From: Halobacteria archaeon AArc-dxtr1
GTDB lineage: Archaea > Halobacteriota > Halobacteria > Halobacteriales > Natrialbaceae
Direction of reading: 5' to 3'
NCBI GenBank assembly: GCA_025517425.1
Contig: JAOPJY010000004.1
Span: 62,001 to 126,000 of the forward strand
Length of the DNA stretch: 64,000 nucleotides
Below the pieces are notes generated by a model. It saw nothing but the letters and a program-made list of their open reading frames with translations, did no database searches and was not told where the DNA came from. Shown one piece after another: positions 23,110-32,067 of this stretch (positions are counted from its first letter, which is position 1; each line of letters begins with the position of its first letter). The translations under genes were made by a program, and so were the position numbers.

Positions 23110-23403
23110 TCAGGCGACGTTGAAGCCGCGATCCCGAAGGAACTCCTCGATGCGCCCAGTGTGGTTCCCCTGTAACTCGATGTGACCGTCCTCAACGGTC
23201 CCGCCACAGGCAAACTTGGACTTCAAGTCCGAGGAAAGACTATCGAGATCGACGTCCTTCGGATCGAACCCTTCGACGATCGTTACCTCCTTACCGTATC
23301 TGCGCTCGTCAATGCGGATGGTGAGTTGCTGTTGTCCCTTGGCCACGTCTTCACAGACGCAGAGTTCCTCGGGCAGCCCGCACGTCGAGCAGACTTCCGA
23401 CAT
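23110..23403 (-). CDS. Translation initiation factor aIF1 (SUI1)
   Basis: 97-residue archaeal IF1/SUI1 protein. N-terminal [15 protein letters not shown] (C-x2-C...C-x-C) zinc-ribbon, then the SUI1 core: [40 protein letters not shown] and [17 protein letters not shown]. It acts on the small ribosomal subunit in start-codon selection. Complete, leaderless-looking start at 23403. Confidence 0.95.
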   Translation of the reverse strand: MSEVCSTCGLPEELCVCEDVAKGQQQLTIRIDERRYGKEVTIVEGFDPKDVDLDSLSSDLKSKFACGGTVEDGHIELQGNHTGRIEEFLRDRGFNVA

Positions 23404-23550
23404 TACGTTCGTTCGTACGAAATGGGCATATTAAACACTATCGGGACCTCGGCTCGTCGCCCATGCCCAGGACGACGATCCATCCCAGCGAACTCGGGAC
23501 GTGGGACTGCTCGATGGTGTGTTCGCAGAACGATACCCCAGCGTGGACAC

Positions 23551-23745
23551 TTACAGGCGCTCGACGTTCGTCGCGCGCGGTCCCTTCTCGGCCTCGACGA
23601 TTTCGAACTCCAGCTCTTGGCCCTCCTCCAGATCGGGGCCGCCGATGTCCTCCATGTGGAAGAACACGTCGTCGTCTGCGTCGTCGGTTTCGATGAATCC
23701 GTAGCCGCCAGTGTCGTTGAAGAACGCGACCGTACCTTTCGCCAT
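23551..23745 (-). CDS. Cold-shock protein CspA family
   Basis: 64 residues: MAKGTVAFFNDTGGYGFIET, then DDVFFHMEDIGGPDLEEGQE and EFEIVEAEKGPRATNVERL. RNP1-like GYGFIE and RNP2-like VFFHM are intact. Single-stranded nucleic-acid chaperone. The surface is more acidic than in bacterial Csp, as in halophiles. Complete. Confidence 0.95.
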   Translation of the reverse strand: MAKGTVAFFNDTGGYGFIETDDADDDVFFHMEDIGGPDLEEGQELEFEIVEAEKGPRATNVERL

Positions 23746-23858
23746 TGCGTTCGACTAGTCCCCCGATACGTGCTTAAAACTTCTGTCAACGATGTATCTG
23801 GTCCGGCAATTCTCCCGATTAGTGGCCGCTCACGCCGGATACGCCGTCTTCGTAGTTT

Positions 23859-24101
23859 TCAATCCCAGTCCGTACACGCCGGACAGTGCGGTTCGCTGTC
23901 CCGGTACCAGACGCGTTCAGTTCGTTCGCCACACGCTGTACACGCGTACTCACCCCAGGCGTACGTCGGAGACGGCTCCTTGACGTCGGCCGGGACTCCG
24001 TCGGCGCTCTCCGTCTCTTCGCTCGGCCCCTCGTCTTCGCACGGCTCCCCCTCGTCGTCGCGCGACGAGGCGAAGTCGGAGAGGGTCGCGTCGTCGGTCA
24101 C
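23859..24101 (-). CDS. DUF7573-type zinc-ribbon protein
   Basis: About 80 residues, starting at GTG 24101 (VTDDATLSDFASSRDDE). An acidic, disordered middle is followed by a C-terminal zinc ribbon YACTACGERTERVWYRDSEP and HCPACTDW (two C-x2-C). The start by GTG is chosen because the TDDATLSDF opening is the usual family beginning; the longer frame to 24245 reads arginine-rich and overlaps the small gene at 24230. Function unknown; probably binds metal. Confidence 0.68.
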   Translation of the reverse strand: MTDDATLSDFASSRDDEGEPCEDEGPSEETESADGVPADVKEPSPTYAWGEYACTACGERTERVWYRDSEPHCPACTDWD

Positions 24102-24229
24102 GCGCCGACGTACGTCCGGGCCGCGCTTAACCGCACCGACCACAGATCGTGTCCGTCTCCGCTCCTGGCCACCGGCTGACGATCCGTCGAATCGGCACGG
24201 CCAAGTACCGGCGATCACAATCTGCGTGT

Positions 24230-24421
24230 ATGACCGCCGTGCCATTCAACATCATTGTCGACAACATCGTCGAGATGAACGAGTACCTCACCGACGTCGC
24301 GATGGGCGACGGGCTCTCCTTGCTGTTGGTCGCCGTCGGCTCGATTCTGATCGCGTTCAGCCTGGGCGTCTTCGGTCTCCTCTCGCTTGGCGCCGCCGCC
24401 AGCCTCGTCACCTCGGACTGA
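24230..24421 (+). CDS. 63-residue membrane protein
   Basis: From ATG 24230: TAVPFNIIVDNIVEMNEYL then two hydrophobic segments (LSLLLVAVGSILIAFSLGVF and GLLSLGAAASLV). I recognise the VVDN-VE-NEYL opening as one seen in small haloarchaeal membrane proteins. No function. It overlaps in opposite strand with nothing conserved. Confidence 0.6.
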   Translation: MTAVPFNIIVDNIVEMNEYLTDVAMGDGLSLLLVAVGSILIAFSLGVFGLLSLGAAASLVTSD

Positions 24422-24445
24422 GCGCCCTCCACAGTTGTTCGCGCG

Positions 24446-25462
24446 CTACTCCTGTGCCAACTCGAGCGCCTCGCTCGCGCGAGAGATTGCGTCGTCGAGA
24501 TCCGGCCCGAGTGGCGAGCCGACGACGATTCCGTCGACGTGTTCGAGTGCGGCCGCGAACTGATCGGCGACCGTCTCGGTCGTGCCGGCGATACAGAACG
24601 CGTCGATCATCGCCGGCGTGACGCGCTCGAACGCCGTTCCCAGGTCGCCACGCTCTAGGGCCTCGCTGACGTCGGCTGCGGCCTCGCGGTCGATGTCGTG
24701 GCGGGCTAACACCGGCTCGGCCGCCCCACCTGCGATGAACGCCACCGGCGGACGGGCGGCCTCTCGGGCCGCGTCCTCCTCGGCGGCGACGCTGACGCTC
24801 GCGAACGCGAGTGCCGTGAACGATCCGCGGTCGTCGGGGCGTTCGTCGAGTCCCTCTGCGACGCGCGCTGCGGACCACTCCAGATCTGCGGGATGGGATG
24901 CGTTGATCAGCACACCGTCGGCGTACTTCGCGCTCATCCGTAGCATGTGTGGCCCCTGTGCGCCGACGTAGACTGGAATCTCGCTGGGCTCGAAGTTCAG
25001 CGAGGCGTCCGTCGCCTGGAAGGTGCCGTCGTGATCGACGGCCTCACCGTCCCACAGCTCCCGCGAGACGGTCATCGTCTCGAGTACCCGCCGCAGGGGA
25101 CGCTCGCGCTCGATTCCGAGTGCCGCCAGCGCCGACCGGTCGCCGGCGCCGACGCCGAGCATTCCTCGCCCACCGGAGACCTCGTCGACCGTCGCCGTCT
25201 GGGCGGCGAGTTTCACCGGGTGGGTCTCGTAGGGGTTGACGACGCCTGGCCCGACCTGAATCTCCTCTGTGGCAGCGGCCATCTGCGTACACGCCACGAA
25301 CGGATCGCGGTTGAAGTAGTGGCTGCTCGCGAACGCGGCGTCGAAACCTTCGTTTTCGGCCAGCACGGCCAGTTCGGCCACGCGCTCGACAGGGTGTTCG
25401 GGTGTGAGTTCGATTCCGCTTCGGATCTCCTCGCCGGCTCTCGCGCCATCATCGTCGCTCAT
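24446..25462 (-). CDS. F420-dependent LLM-family reductase, Mer-like
   Basis: 338 residues from ATG 25462, sharing ATGA with the stop of cofE. Luciferase-like TIM barrel: GIELTPEHPVERVAELAVLA, EGFDAAFASSHYFNRDPFVA, IQVGPGVVNPYETHPVKLAA and the F420-pocket GGRGMLGVGAGDRSALAALG. The pattern is that of 5,10-methylene-tetrahydromethanopterin reductase relatives; in haloarchaea such proteins likely reduce a folate C1 carrier or another substrate with F420H2. The four-base overlap with cofE indicates a two-gene operon. Confidence 0.88.
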   Translation of the reverse strand: MSDDDGARAGEEIRSGIELTPEHPVERVAELAVLAENEGFDAAFASSHYFNRDPFVACTQMAAATEEIQVGPGVVNPYETHPVKLAAQTATVDEVSGGRGMLGVGAGDRSALAALGIERERPLRRVLETMTVSRELWDGEAVDHDGTFQATDASLNFEPSEIPVYVGAQGPHMLRMSAKYADGVLINASHPADLEWSAARVAEGLDERPDDRGSFTALAFASVSVAAEEDAAREAARPPVAFIAGGAAEPVLARHDIDREAAADVSEALERGDLGTAFERVTPAMIDAFCIAGTTETVADQFAAALEHVDGIVVGSPLGPDLDDAISRASEALELAQE

Positions 25463-26235
25463 GCACTCACCTTCCACTCCCAGCCACGAAGCGCTTGTCG
25501 TATGAGGTCGTCGTCGACCTCGCGAAAGAGCTCGTCGCTGCCGTCGAGATCGCCGAACGCCCAGTCGCGGACGACGACCGCGGGGATGCCGTCGGCACCC
25601 TCGCCAGCGACGAGATTCGCGGCCGACGCCAGCTCGTCGACGACGGACTCGACGGTGACGCCGAGCGCTCGCCCGTCGCGGTCGACTTCGCCCCGCCAGT
25701 CGCGGCTCGCCGGTATTCCCGCCCAGCCCAGCGCGACGCCGCGTTGCCCGTGGCGAAACGGTCTGCCACAGGTATCTGTCACGATCACGGCGACGTCCTC
25801 TATTCCGCGCTCTGTGAGTCCCGCACGGATTCGCTGGGCGCTCTCCGTCGGTTTTCGGGGGAGCAACAACAGATCGTGATCGGGGACGTTCGAGCGGTCG
25901 ATTCCGGCGTTGACACAGATGTGGCCGAAGTGAGTCTCCGTCAGCATGAACGGCGCCTCGATCAGCAGCTCGCTGCTCTCGGCCAACACGGCCTGGGCGA
26001 ACCGCGGGTCCTTCTCCTCGCCGGCAATTTCGCCGATTCGGGTCGCGAGCTCGCGGGCGCGAGCGCTAACTGGATAGTCTGCCAGATCCGCCGTCCGCCC
26101 CTCGGCTTTCGAGACGACGGTGCTCGCGACGGTGAGCACGTCGCCCGACTCGAGGGCGGCCCGATCCGCGATCAGCGCGGCGAGATCGTCACCGGGGCGG
26201 ATCTCGGGCAGGTCCGCCACTGGTGTCAGTTCCAT
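25459..26235 (-). CDS. cofE: Coenzyme F420-0:L-glutamate ligase CofE
   Basis: 258 residues. Adds gamma-linked glutamate to F420-0 using GTP. Visible family hallmarks: DVLTVASTVVSKAEGRTADL, the metal-binding region ETHFGHICVNAGIDRSNVPD, then VIVTDTCGRPFRHGQRGVAL and GDLDGSDELFREVDDDL. Length is typical of archaeal CofE. The stop overlaps the start of the F420-dependent reductase downstream. Confidence 0.95.
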   Translation of the reverse strand: MELTPVADLPEIRPGDDLAALIADRAALESGDVLTVASTVVSKAEGRTADLADYPVSARARELATRIGEIAGEEKDPRFAQAVLAESSELLIEAPFMLTETHFGHICVNAGIDRSNVPDHDLLLLPRKPTESAQRIRAGLTERGIEDVAVIVTDTCGRPFRHGQRGVALGWAGIPASRDWRGEVDRDGRALGVTVESVVDELASAANLVAGEGADGIPAVVVRDWAFGDLDGSDELFREVDDDLIRQALRGWEWKVSA

Positions 26236-26314
26236 ACCGGAGGGTAGGCGAGTGCCCTAAAAAGCGCACCGTCACCGGAGAATGGAGTCGCGATTCGGTC
26301 GGCCTACCGCCGGC

Positions 26315-28012
26315 TCACTCCGCGTCGCGGTCGGAGTACTTTCCCGCGTCTCGGTCGGCCTCGTTCGCCTTTCGGTCCCGCTCTCCCGGATCGCCGTGAC
26401 CGCCCCCGCCGGGCGTCCGGACCGTCACCGTCGTCCCCACCAGCGCGTCGACGGTTGTCTTCGCCGGGACGACCTCGCCGTCGATCAGGTTCTGCCCCGG
26501 TGCGCCGTCTCTGCCGCCAGCCACGCCCCTCGGCGCCCGCTGCCGGCGCTCGGTCAGCAGCGAGACCGTCGCGTCCGCTTCGAGGGTGACTGCCCGCTCC
26601 AGCCCGAGTCCGCCACGGTACCGCCCCTCACCGCCGCTTCCCGGTCGGAAGGCGTAGCACTCGACCCGCAGCGGGTACTCCGTCTCGAGGGCCTCGATTG
26701 GGGTGTTCAACGTGTTCGTCATGCCGATCTGGACGCCGTCCATCCCGTCGCGGTCGGGGCGGGCGCCGAAGCCGCCGGCGATCGTTTCGTAGTACGTAAA
26801 GGAGCCGTCCCGGGCGCCGATGGTCAGGTTGTTCATCGTGCCCTGACTCTGGGCCGGGACGCGATCGGGTGCGGCCGCGGCCAGGGCGGCGAAGACGACG
26901 TCGGCGACGCGCTGGCTGGTTTCGACGTTGCCGCCGACGACTGCGGCAGGCGGCTCCGGGTTCAGCAGCGATCCCGCGGGCGCCGAGACCGTGACGGGAT
27001 CGTAACAGCCCTGGTTCGGCGGAATTTCGGGGTCGGTCAGACAGCGTATGACGAAGTGGACTGCGCTCTCTGCCACCGCCAGCGGGGCGTTGACGTTGCC
27101 CGGAACCTGGGCGGCGGTGCCCGCGAAGTCGACTGCGATCTCGGTGCCGTCGATCGTCACCGCGACCGTGATCTCGATCTCGTCGTCGGTGACGCCGTCG
27201 CCCTCGAGGACGTCCGTCGCCTCGTAGGTGCCGTCCGGAAGCGCCGCGATTTCGGCCGCGACGCGCTCGCGGGAGTAGTCGATCACGGCGTCGAAGCCGG
27301 CGCGGACGGTCTCGGAGCCGTGCTCTGCGAACAGCTCCGCGAGCCGTTCGTCGGCGCGCTCGTTGGCCGCCCGCTGGGCGCGCAGGTCCGCCCGGCGCTC
27401 CCTCGGATTGCGAACGTTCGCCAGCAGGAGCGACCGGACGTCCTCGCGGGGCTCGCCGCCCGCGACCAGCCGGACGGGCGGCAGCCGCAACCCTTCCTCG
27501 TGGATCTCCCGCGCCCCGGCCGGCATGCTGCCCGGCGTCGCCCCGCCGACGTCGGCGTGGTGGGCCCGCGAGACGGCGTAGCCGACGATTTCGGCTGTCG
27601 TGGTACCTTCACCGCCTCCACTATCGCCGTCAGTCCCTTCCCGCGCCGTGAGCGGCGAGACCATCGTCACGTCCGGCAGGTGGGTTCCGCCGGCGAATGG
27701 ATCGTTGAGTACGAAGACGTCACCTGGCTCGGGGTCGCGCTCGCGGACGGCGGCCACCGCTGCCGGCATCGCCCCGAGGTGGACGGGGATGTGCTCTGCC
27801 TGGGCGATCAGTCGCCCCGCGGCGTCGAACAGCGCGGTCGAGCAGTCCCGGCGCTCCTTGATGTTCGGCGAGTACGCCCCGCGGATCAGCGTCTGCCCCA
27901 TCTCCTCGGCGATTCCCTCTAGCTGATTGCGCAACACCTCGAGGGTGACGGGGTCGATCTCGTCGTCGTCTCTCGCATTCTCGCCTGCTCCCCTCCCACC
28001 ATCTCGAGTCAT
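26315..28012 (-). CDS. hyuB: Hydantoinase B/oxoprolinase family protein
   Basis: 565 residues. IDPVTLEVLRNQLEGIAEEM starts the family domain, with RGAYSPNIKERRDCSTALFD, PEPGDVFVLNDPFAGGTHLP, VDVGG-type ADVGGATPGSMP and EAGGFGARPDRDGMDGVQIG-like segments; the end has RTPGGGGHGDPGERD. Partner of HyuA in ATP-dependent hydantoin or 5-oxoproline hydrolysis, or acetone/acetophenone carboxylation. ATGA overlap with hyuA (28009-28012) shows one transcript. Substrate not determinable. Confidence 0.92.
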   Translation of the reverse strand: MTRDGGRGAGENARDDDEIDPVTLEVLRNQLEGIAEEMGQTLIRGAYSPNIKERRDCSTALFDAAGRLIAQAEHIPVHLGAMPAAVAAVRERDPEPGDVFVLNDPFAGGTHLPDVTMVSPLTAREGTDGDSGGGEGTTTAEIVGYAVSRAHHADVGGATPGSMPAGAREIHEEGLRLPPVRLVAGGEPREDVRSLLLANVRNPRERRADLRAQRAANERADERLAELFAEHGSETVRAGFDAVIDYSRERVAAEIAALPDGTYEATDVLEGDGVTDDEIEITVAVTIDGTEIAVDFAGTAAQVPGNVNAPLAVAESAVHFVIRCLTDPEIPPNQGCYDPVTVSAPAGSLLNPEPPAAVVGGNVETSQRVADVVFAALAAAAPDRVPAQSQGTMNNLTIGARDGSFTYYETIAGGFGARPDRDGMDGVQIGMTNTLNTPIEALETEYPLRVECYAFRPGSGGEGRYRGGLGLERAVTLEADATVSLLTERRQRAPRGVAGGRDGAPGQNLIDGEVVPAKTTVDALVGTTVTVRTPGGGGHGDPGERDRKANEADRDAGKYSDRDAE

Positions 28013-30096
28013 TGCTCCACCTCCGAACTCGCGACGACCGTGCCGTCGGCGAGTATCTCGCCGGTCCAGCCCGGCGGCAGCACCGCCGTGCTCTCGGCCT
28101 GCTCAAGGATCGCCGGCCCGGAAACCGTCGCCCCCAGCCCGAGGCGGTCGCGGTCGTAGACTGCCGTCTCGACCGTCCCGGCGTCCGGGAACGTCGCCTC
28201 ACGCGTTCCGAGGCGGGCTGCCTCGCCACCATCGTGGCCGATCGGCGGCGTCGAGCCCGGAATCGTCGCCGTCGCCCGGAGGGTGACGACCTCGACGGCC
28301 TCGTCCATCCGATAGCCGTAGGCGCGCTCGTGGGCGGCGTGGAATCGCTCTGCAACCGTCGCGGGGTCGAACGCCTCGTCCGCGGAAACGGTCAGCTCGA
28401 AGCTCTGGCCGGCGTACCGGCAGTCGGCCGCGCGCTCGATTCGGGCGCGATCCGGGTCCGACGCGTCCGCGAGGACGTCTGCGACGAGGCCGTCGTAGAT
28501 CCCTTCGATCCGATCCGAACCGTCCGTCTCGAGGGCGACGCCCACCGTTCGGGCGGCGTCGTGGCGCTCGTCGGCCGCGAGCAGCCCGAACGCCGAAAGG
28601 ACCCCGCCGGGTCGTGGGAGGACGATTCGGTCGACCGAGAGCGCGTCGGCGAGCGCCGCCGCGTGCATCGGCCCCGCGCCGCCGAAGGCGACCAGCGCCA
28701 GATTGCGGGGGTCGTGACCGCGCTCGACCGTGACGGAGCGAATCGCCCGCGTCATCGTCGCGTTCGCCACGCGGTAGACTCCCTGGGCCGCCGCGCGCGC
28801 CCCCTCGAGCCCGGCTTCGTCGGCGAGTTCGGCGAGGGCGTCACGGGCCGCCCCGACGTCGAGGCGCATCGAGCCTCCCAGCTCGGTCTCCGGACCGATG
28901 TAGCCCAGGACGACCGCCGCGTCGGTGACCGTCGGCTCCGTCCCGCCCCGGCCGTAGCAGGCCGGACCGGGCTCTGCGCCCGCCGATCGCGGGCCGACCC
29001 GCAGCGCGCCGCCGGCGTCGACCCGGGCGATCGAGCCCCCGCCTGCCCCAACCGTCGTCACGTCGACCATCGGCGTCCGGATCGGTATTCCGTCGATCTC
29101 GGCCTCGGTCGTCCGCTCGGCCCCGCCCTCTCGGACGAGGCTCACGTCGCTCGAGGTGCCGCCCATGTCGAACGTGATCTGGCCCGCGGTATCGTCCCGG
29201 CTCTCGCCGCCGGCAGTGTCGCCCCCGGCGATCGCCCCGGCCCCGACGACGCCCGCTGCGGGCCCCGACAGCGTCGTCGTGACGGGAGTGGTCCGGACGG
29301 TCTCGGCATCGGCGGTGCCGCCGTTTGCTCGCATGATTCGCGGCGCCGGTAGCCCCACCTCGGCGGCCGCCTCGACCAGCCGGCCGACGTAGCCGTCGAT
29401 CGCCGGCCGGACGTAGGCGTCGGCGGCGGTCGTCGCCGTCCGCTCGAACTCGCGGAACTCCGCGAGCACCTCGTGGGAGACCGAGACGGGAACCGACAGC
29501 TCCTGGCGGAGAATCTCAGTCGCGACGCGCTCGTTCTCGGGCTCGGCGTAGGCGTGGAGGAAGCAGACCGCGACGGCCTCGACGTCCCGTTTCCGGAGGT
29601 CGGCTGCGATGGCGCGGATCTCCTCGGGATCAATTGGCTCCTCGATTCCCTCGGGTGTCGCCCGTTCCGAGACGCCGATCCGGCGGCTCCGGGGGACCAG
29701 CGGCGCGGGTTTCTCGGCGTCGAGATCGTACAGCGAGGGGCGGTTCTGCCGGCCGATCTCGAGGACGTCCCGAAAGCCCGCAGTCGTGACGAGCGCCGTC
29801 CGCGCGCCGTCGCGCTCTAACAGTGCGTTGACCGAGACGGTCGTCGCGTGGGCGAAGTCGTCGACGTCGGCGGGCTCGATTCCCGCCCGGTCGCAGGCCT
29901 CGGCGATTCCCTCGCGGACGCCGACGTGCTGGTCGTCGGTTGTCGGCACTTTCGCGGTCACGAGCCGGTCGCCGACCGAGAGCGCAACGTCAGTGAACGT
30001 CCCGCCGACGTCGACGCCGACGCGGACATCGGCGCTTCGAGTCTGTTCGGTTCCCGGTGGACGGACGGACCCGTCTGCAGCCTCCTCGCGTGCCAT
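28009..30096 (-). CDS. hyuA: Hydantoinase A/oxoprolinase family protein
   Basis: 695 residues from ATG 30096. Actin-like ATPase fold: VRVGVDVGGTFTDVALSVGD phosphate-1, ITFDMGGTSSDVSLVREGGA phosphate-2, and SAGAEPGPACYGRGGTEPTV as part of the sugar-kinase-like fold. Forms a complex with HyuB. ATP-driven ring opening or carboxylation. The start is placed at MAREEAADG, since the longer frame to 30153 overlaps the divergent promoter zone of the Nudix-eIF2B gene. Confidence 0.92.
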   Translation of the reverse strand: MAREEAADGSVRPPGTEQTRSADVRVGVDVGGTFTDVALSVGDRLVTAKVPTTDDQHVGVREGIAEACDRAGIEPADVDDFAHATTVSVNALLERDGARTALVTTAGFRDVLEIGRQNRPSLYDLDAEKPAPLVPRSRRIGVSERATPEGIEEPIDPEEIRAIAADLRKRDVEAVAVCFLHAYAEPENERVATEILRQELSVPVSVSHEVLAEFREFERTATTAADAYVRPAIDGYVGRLVEAAAEVGLPAPRIMRANGGTADAETVRTTPVTTTLSGPAAGVVGAGAIAGGDTAGGESRDDTAGQITFDMGGTSSDVSLVREGGAERTTEAEIDGIPIRTPMVDVTTVGAGGGSIARVDAGGALRVGPRSAGAEPGPACYGRGGTEPTVTDAAVVLGYIGPETELGGSMRLDVGAARDALAELADEAGLEGARAAAQGVYRVANATMTRAIRSVTVERGHDPRNLALVAFGGAGPMHAAALADALSVDRIVLPRPGGVLSAFGLLAADERHDAARTVGVALETDGSDRIEGIYDGLVADVLADASDPDRARIERAADCRYAGQSFELTVSADEAFDPATVAERFHAAHERAYGYRMDEAVEVVTLRATATIPGSTPPIGHDGGEAARLGTREATFPDAGTVETAVYDRDRLGLGATVSGPAILEQAESTAVLPPGWTGEILADGTVVASSEVEQ

Positions 30097-30240
30097 TGAT
30101 ACGTGTGCTCTGGCCGCGTGCGTCTTAACGTTCGTCACTCGCCACGAAGCCACGGCGGTACCTGGCTCATCTCTCCCGTCGGGACGGGCGACGCCGCCGC
30201 TCCCGAAAACGATTCACGCCGGGCGGCCGTCCGATCGCCC

Positions 30241-31602
30241 ATGAGCGACGACGGTGATGCGCACGCGCTGGAGGAGACCCACGTCGTCACGGCCTTCCTG
30301 CGAAATCGTGGCGAAGTGTTGCTGGCGCGGCGCAGCGATGCAGTCGGAACGTATCGGGGACGGTGGGGCGGCGTTTCGGGCTTCGCCGAGGGCGACCCCG
30401 ACGAGCAGGTGCTGGCCGAAATCGAGGAGGAAACTGGCCTCGGGGAGGCGGCCAATCTCGTCCGATCGGGGCGTCCAATTCGGGTGACCGACGACGAGCT
30501 GGGTCGCGAGTGGGTCGTCCACCCGTACCTGTTCGACTGCGCCACCCGCGAGGTCGCGCTGAGCGAGGAACACGACGCAGCCGAGTGGGGTTCGCCGACG
30601 GCGATCCTCGATCCGGCCGACGACCGGGAGACGGTGCCCGGCCTCTGGACGGCCTACGAGCGCATCGCGCCGACGGTCCGGACGATCGCGGCCGATGACG
30701 AGCGCGGGGCCGCCGCCCTCTCGATCGCGGCGCTTCAGGTGATTCGGGACCGCGCCGGCCTCCTGCTGGCCGAGCGCGCCGACTCCGGGGCGAGCCCAGC
30801 CGACGAGCGCGAGGAACTCGCCGCGCTCGCCCGCCAGCTGCTCGAGGCGCGCCCGGCGATGGCAGTCATGCGAAACCGGGTGAACCGCGCGATGGCCGAC
30901 GCGCTGGGGGACGAGGAGCCGGGCGAAGACACTTCGACCGACGACCCGACCGCCCGCGGCGCTCGGGCGGTCCATCAGGCGGCGCTCGTGGGAATCGACC
31001 GCGCCCTCACCGCCGACGACGACGCGGCCGCAACGGCGGCCGAGCGGATCGACGGGCGCGTGGCAACCCTCTCGCGGTCGGGGACGGTGCTGGCCGCGAT
31101 CCGGGAGGGCGAACCGGCACGAGTCTTCGTCGCGGAGTCCCGGCCGGCCGACGAGGGTGTCGCGGTCGCCGAGGAACTCGCCGGCGATGGGCCGCCGGTG
31201 ACTCTCCACACCGACGCGGCCGTAGCGCACGTCCTCGCGACCGAATCCGTCGACCGCGTGGTGGTCGGTGCTGACGCGATCCGCTCTGACGGCGCGGTGG
31301 TGAACAAAGCCGGCACGCGGGCCCTCGCGATCGCTGCTGCTCGGGAGGGAGTTTCGGTCTCGGTTGTCGCGGCTACCGACAAGATCACTCCTCGTGAGGA
31401 ACTCTCGCTCGAATCCGGCCCACAGAACGCGGTTTACGACGGGAACGCGACCGTCGACGTCCTGAACCCGACGTTCGACGTCACCCCGACAGACTGCGTG
31501 ACGGAGTACCTGACCGAGCGCGGCGCGCTTGACGTAGACGGCGTGGCGGCCGTCGCCGACGAGCTGCGCTCTCTCGAGTCGTGGACCGAGCGCATCGACT
31601 GA
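30241..31602 (+). CDS. Nudix domain fused to eIF2B-alpha/R15P-isomerase-like domain
   Basis: 453 residues from ATG 30241. Residues about 12-150 are a Nudix fold (THVVTAFLRNRGEVLLARRS; RWGGVSGFAEGDPDEQVLAE) with a partly degenerate box: the EEETGL core is kept, but the Arg of REU and the first Glu are replaced. Residues about 165-450 are an eIF2B-alpha/ribose-1,5-bisphosphate isomerase-type domain, with AMAVMRNRVNRAMAD, RVFVAESRPADEGVAVAEEL and VDRVVVGADAIRSDGAVVNK, including the GAD-ir-DG-vvNK signature. Possibly a nucleotide-sensing sugar-phosphate isomerase. Divergent from hyuA. Confidence 0.85.
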   Translation: MSDDGDAHALEETHVVTAFLRNRGEVLLARRSDAVGTYRGRWGGVSGFAEGDPDEQVLAEIEEETGLGEAANLVRSGRPIRVTDDELGREWVVHPYLFDCATREVALSEEHDAAEWGSPTAILDPADDRETVPGLWTAYERIAPTVRTIAADDERGAAALSIAALQVIRDRAGLLLAERADSGASPADEREELAALARQLLEARPAMAVMRNRVNRAMADALGDEEPGEDTSTDDPTARGARAVHQAALVGIDRALTADDDAAATAAERIDGRVATLSRSGTVLAAIREGEPARVFVAESRPADEGVAVAEELAGDGPPVTLHTDAAVAHVLATESVDRVVVGADAIRSDGAVVNKAGTRALAIAAAREGVSVSVVAATDKITPREELSLESGPQNAVYDGNATVDVLNPTFDVTPTDCVTEYLTERGALDVDGVAAVADELRSLESWTERID

Positions 31603-31766
31603 CGACCCCAGAAAGCGACAGACGGAAAGTCCCGGCCGTCGTACCCGCCACCGGGGCGGCCGTGACGAACTGTTACCCCCACCGAGCCCCGTGTGACGAG
31701 GGACTTTTCCCGAGCCGCCCGATTTCGATCTGAACGTTCAGGTGCACCTGCTCCCTAGCGCCGAGC

Positions 31767-31985
31767 ATGCGACTCGATATCGATCGACTCGGCGTCCACG
31801 ATTCGGTCAGCGAGCTGTTTCCACCAGCCGAACTCGTCGATCTCCTCGCCGAGATGGACGAGGTGATCGTCACGCCCCACTGTGCGGGGTTTACGCGTGA
31901 CTACGCCGGCGACGTGGCCGATCTCGCCCGCGAGAACCTGACGCGTCTCGAAGCCGGTGACGATCTCGTCAACCGGGTCGTGTAG
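31767..31985 (+). pseudogene. C-terminal remnant of D-2-hydroxyacid dehydrogenase
   Basis: The frame carries EMDEVIVTPHCAGFTRDYAG, VADLARENLTRLEAGDDLV and NRVV at its stop, the usual C-terminus of haloarchaeal D-2-hydroxyacid (phosphoglycerate-type) dehydrogenases, including the catalytic-His segment. The Rossmann domain and active-site Arg/Glu are absent and there is no such sequence upstream, so only the last fifth remains. The first codons (MRLDIDRLGVHDSVS) do not match and are probably fortuitous. Confidence 0.7.
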
Positions 31986-32067
31986 GGTCTGTCGGTGCGG
32001 TCGCTGGTGACTTCGGACGTACCCGTCTCACACCTCTCTCGTCCGCAAAAATGGGAGGACCGACCGC

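Noticed and set aside
26282-27922. 546-residue plus-strand frame opposite hyuB
   Set aside because: Arg/Val-rich antisense shadow; hyuB is clearly coding.
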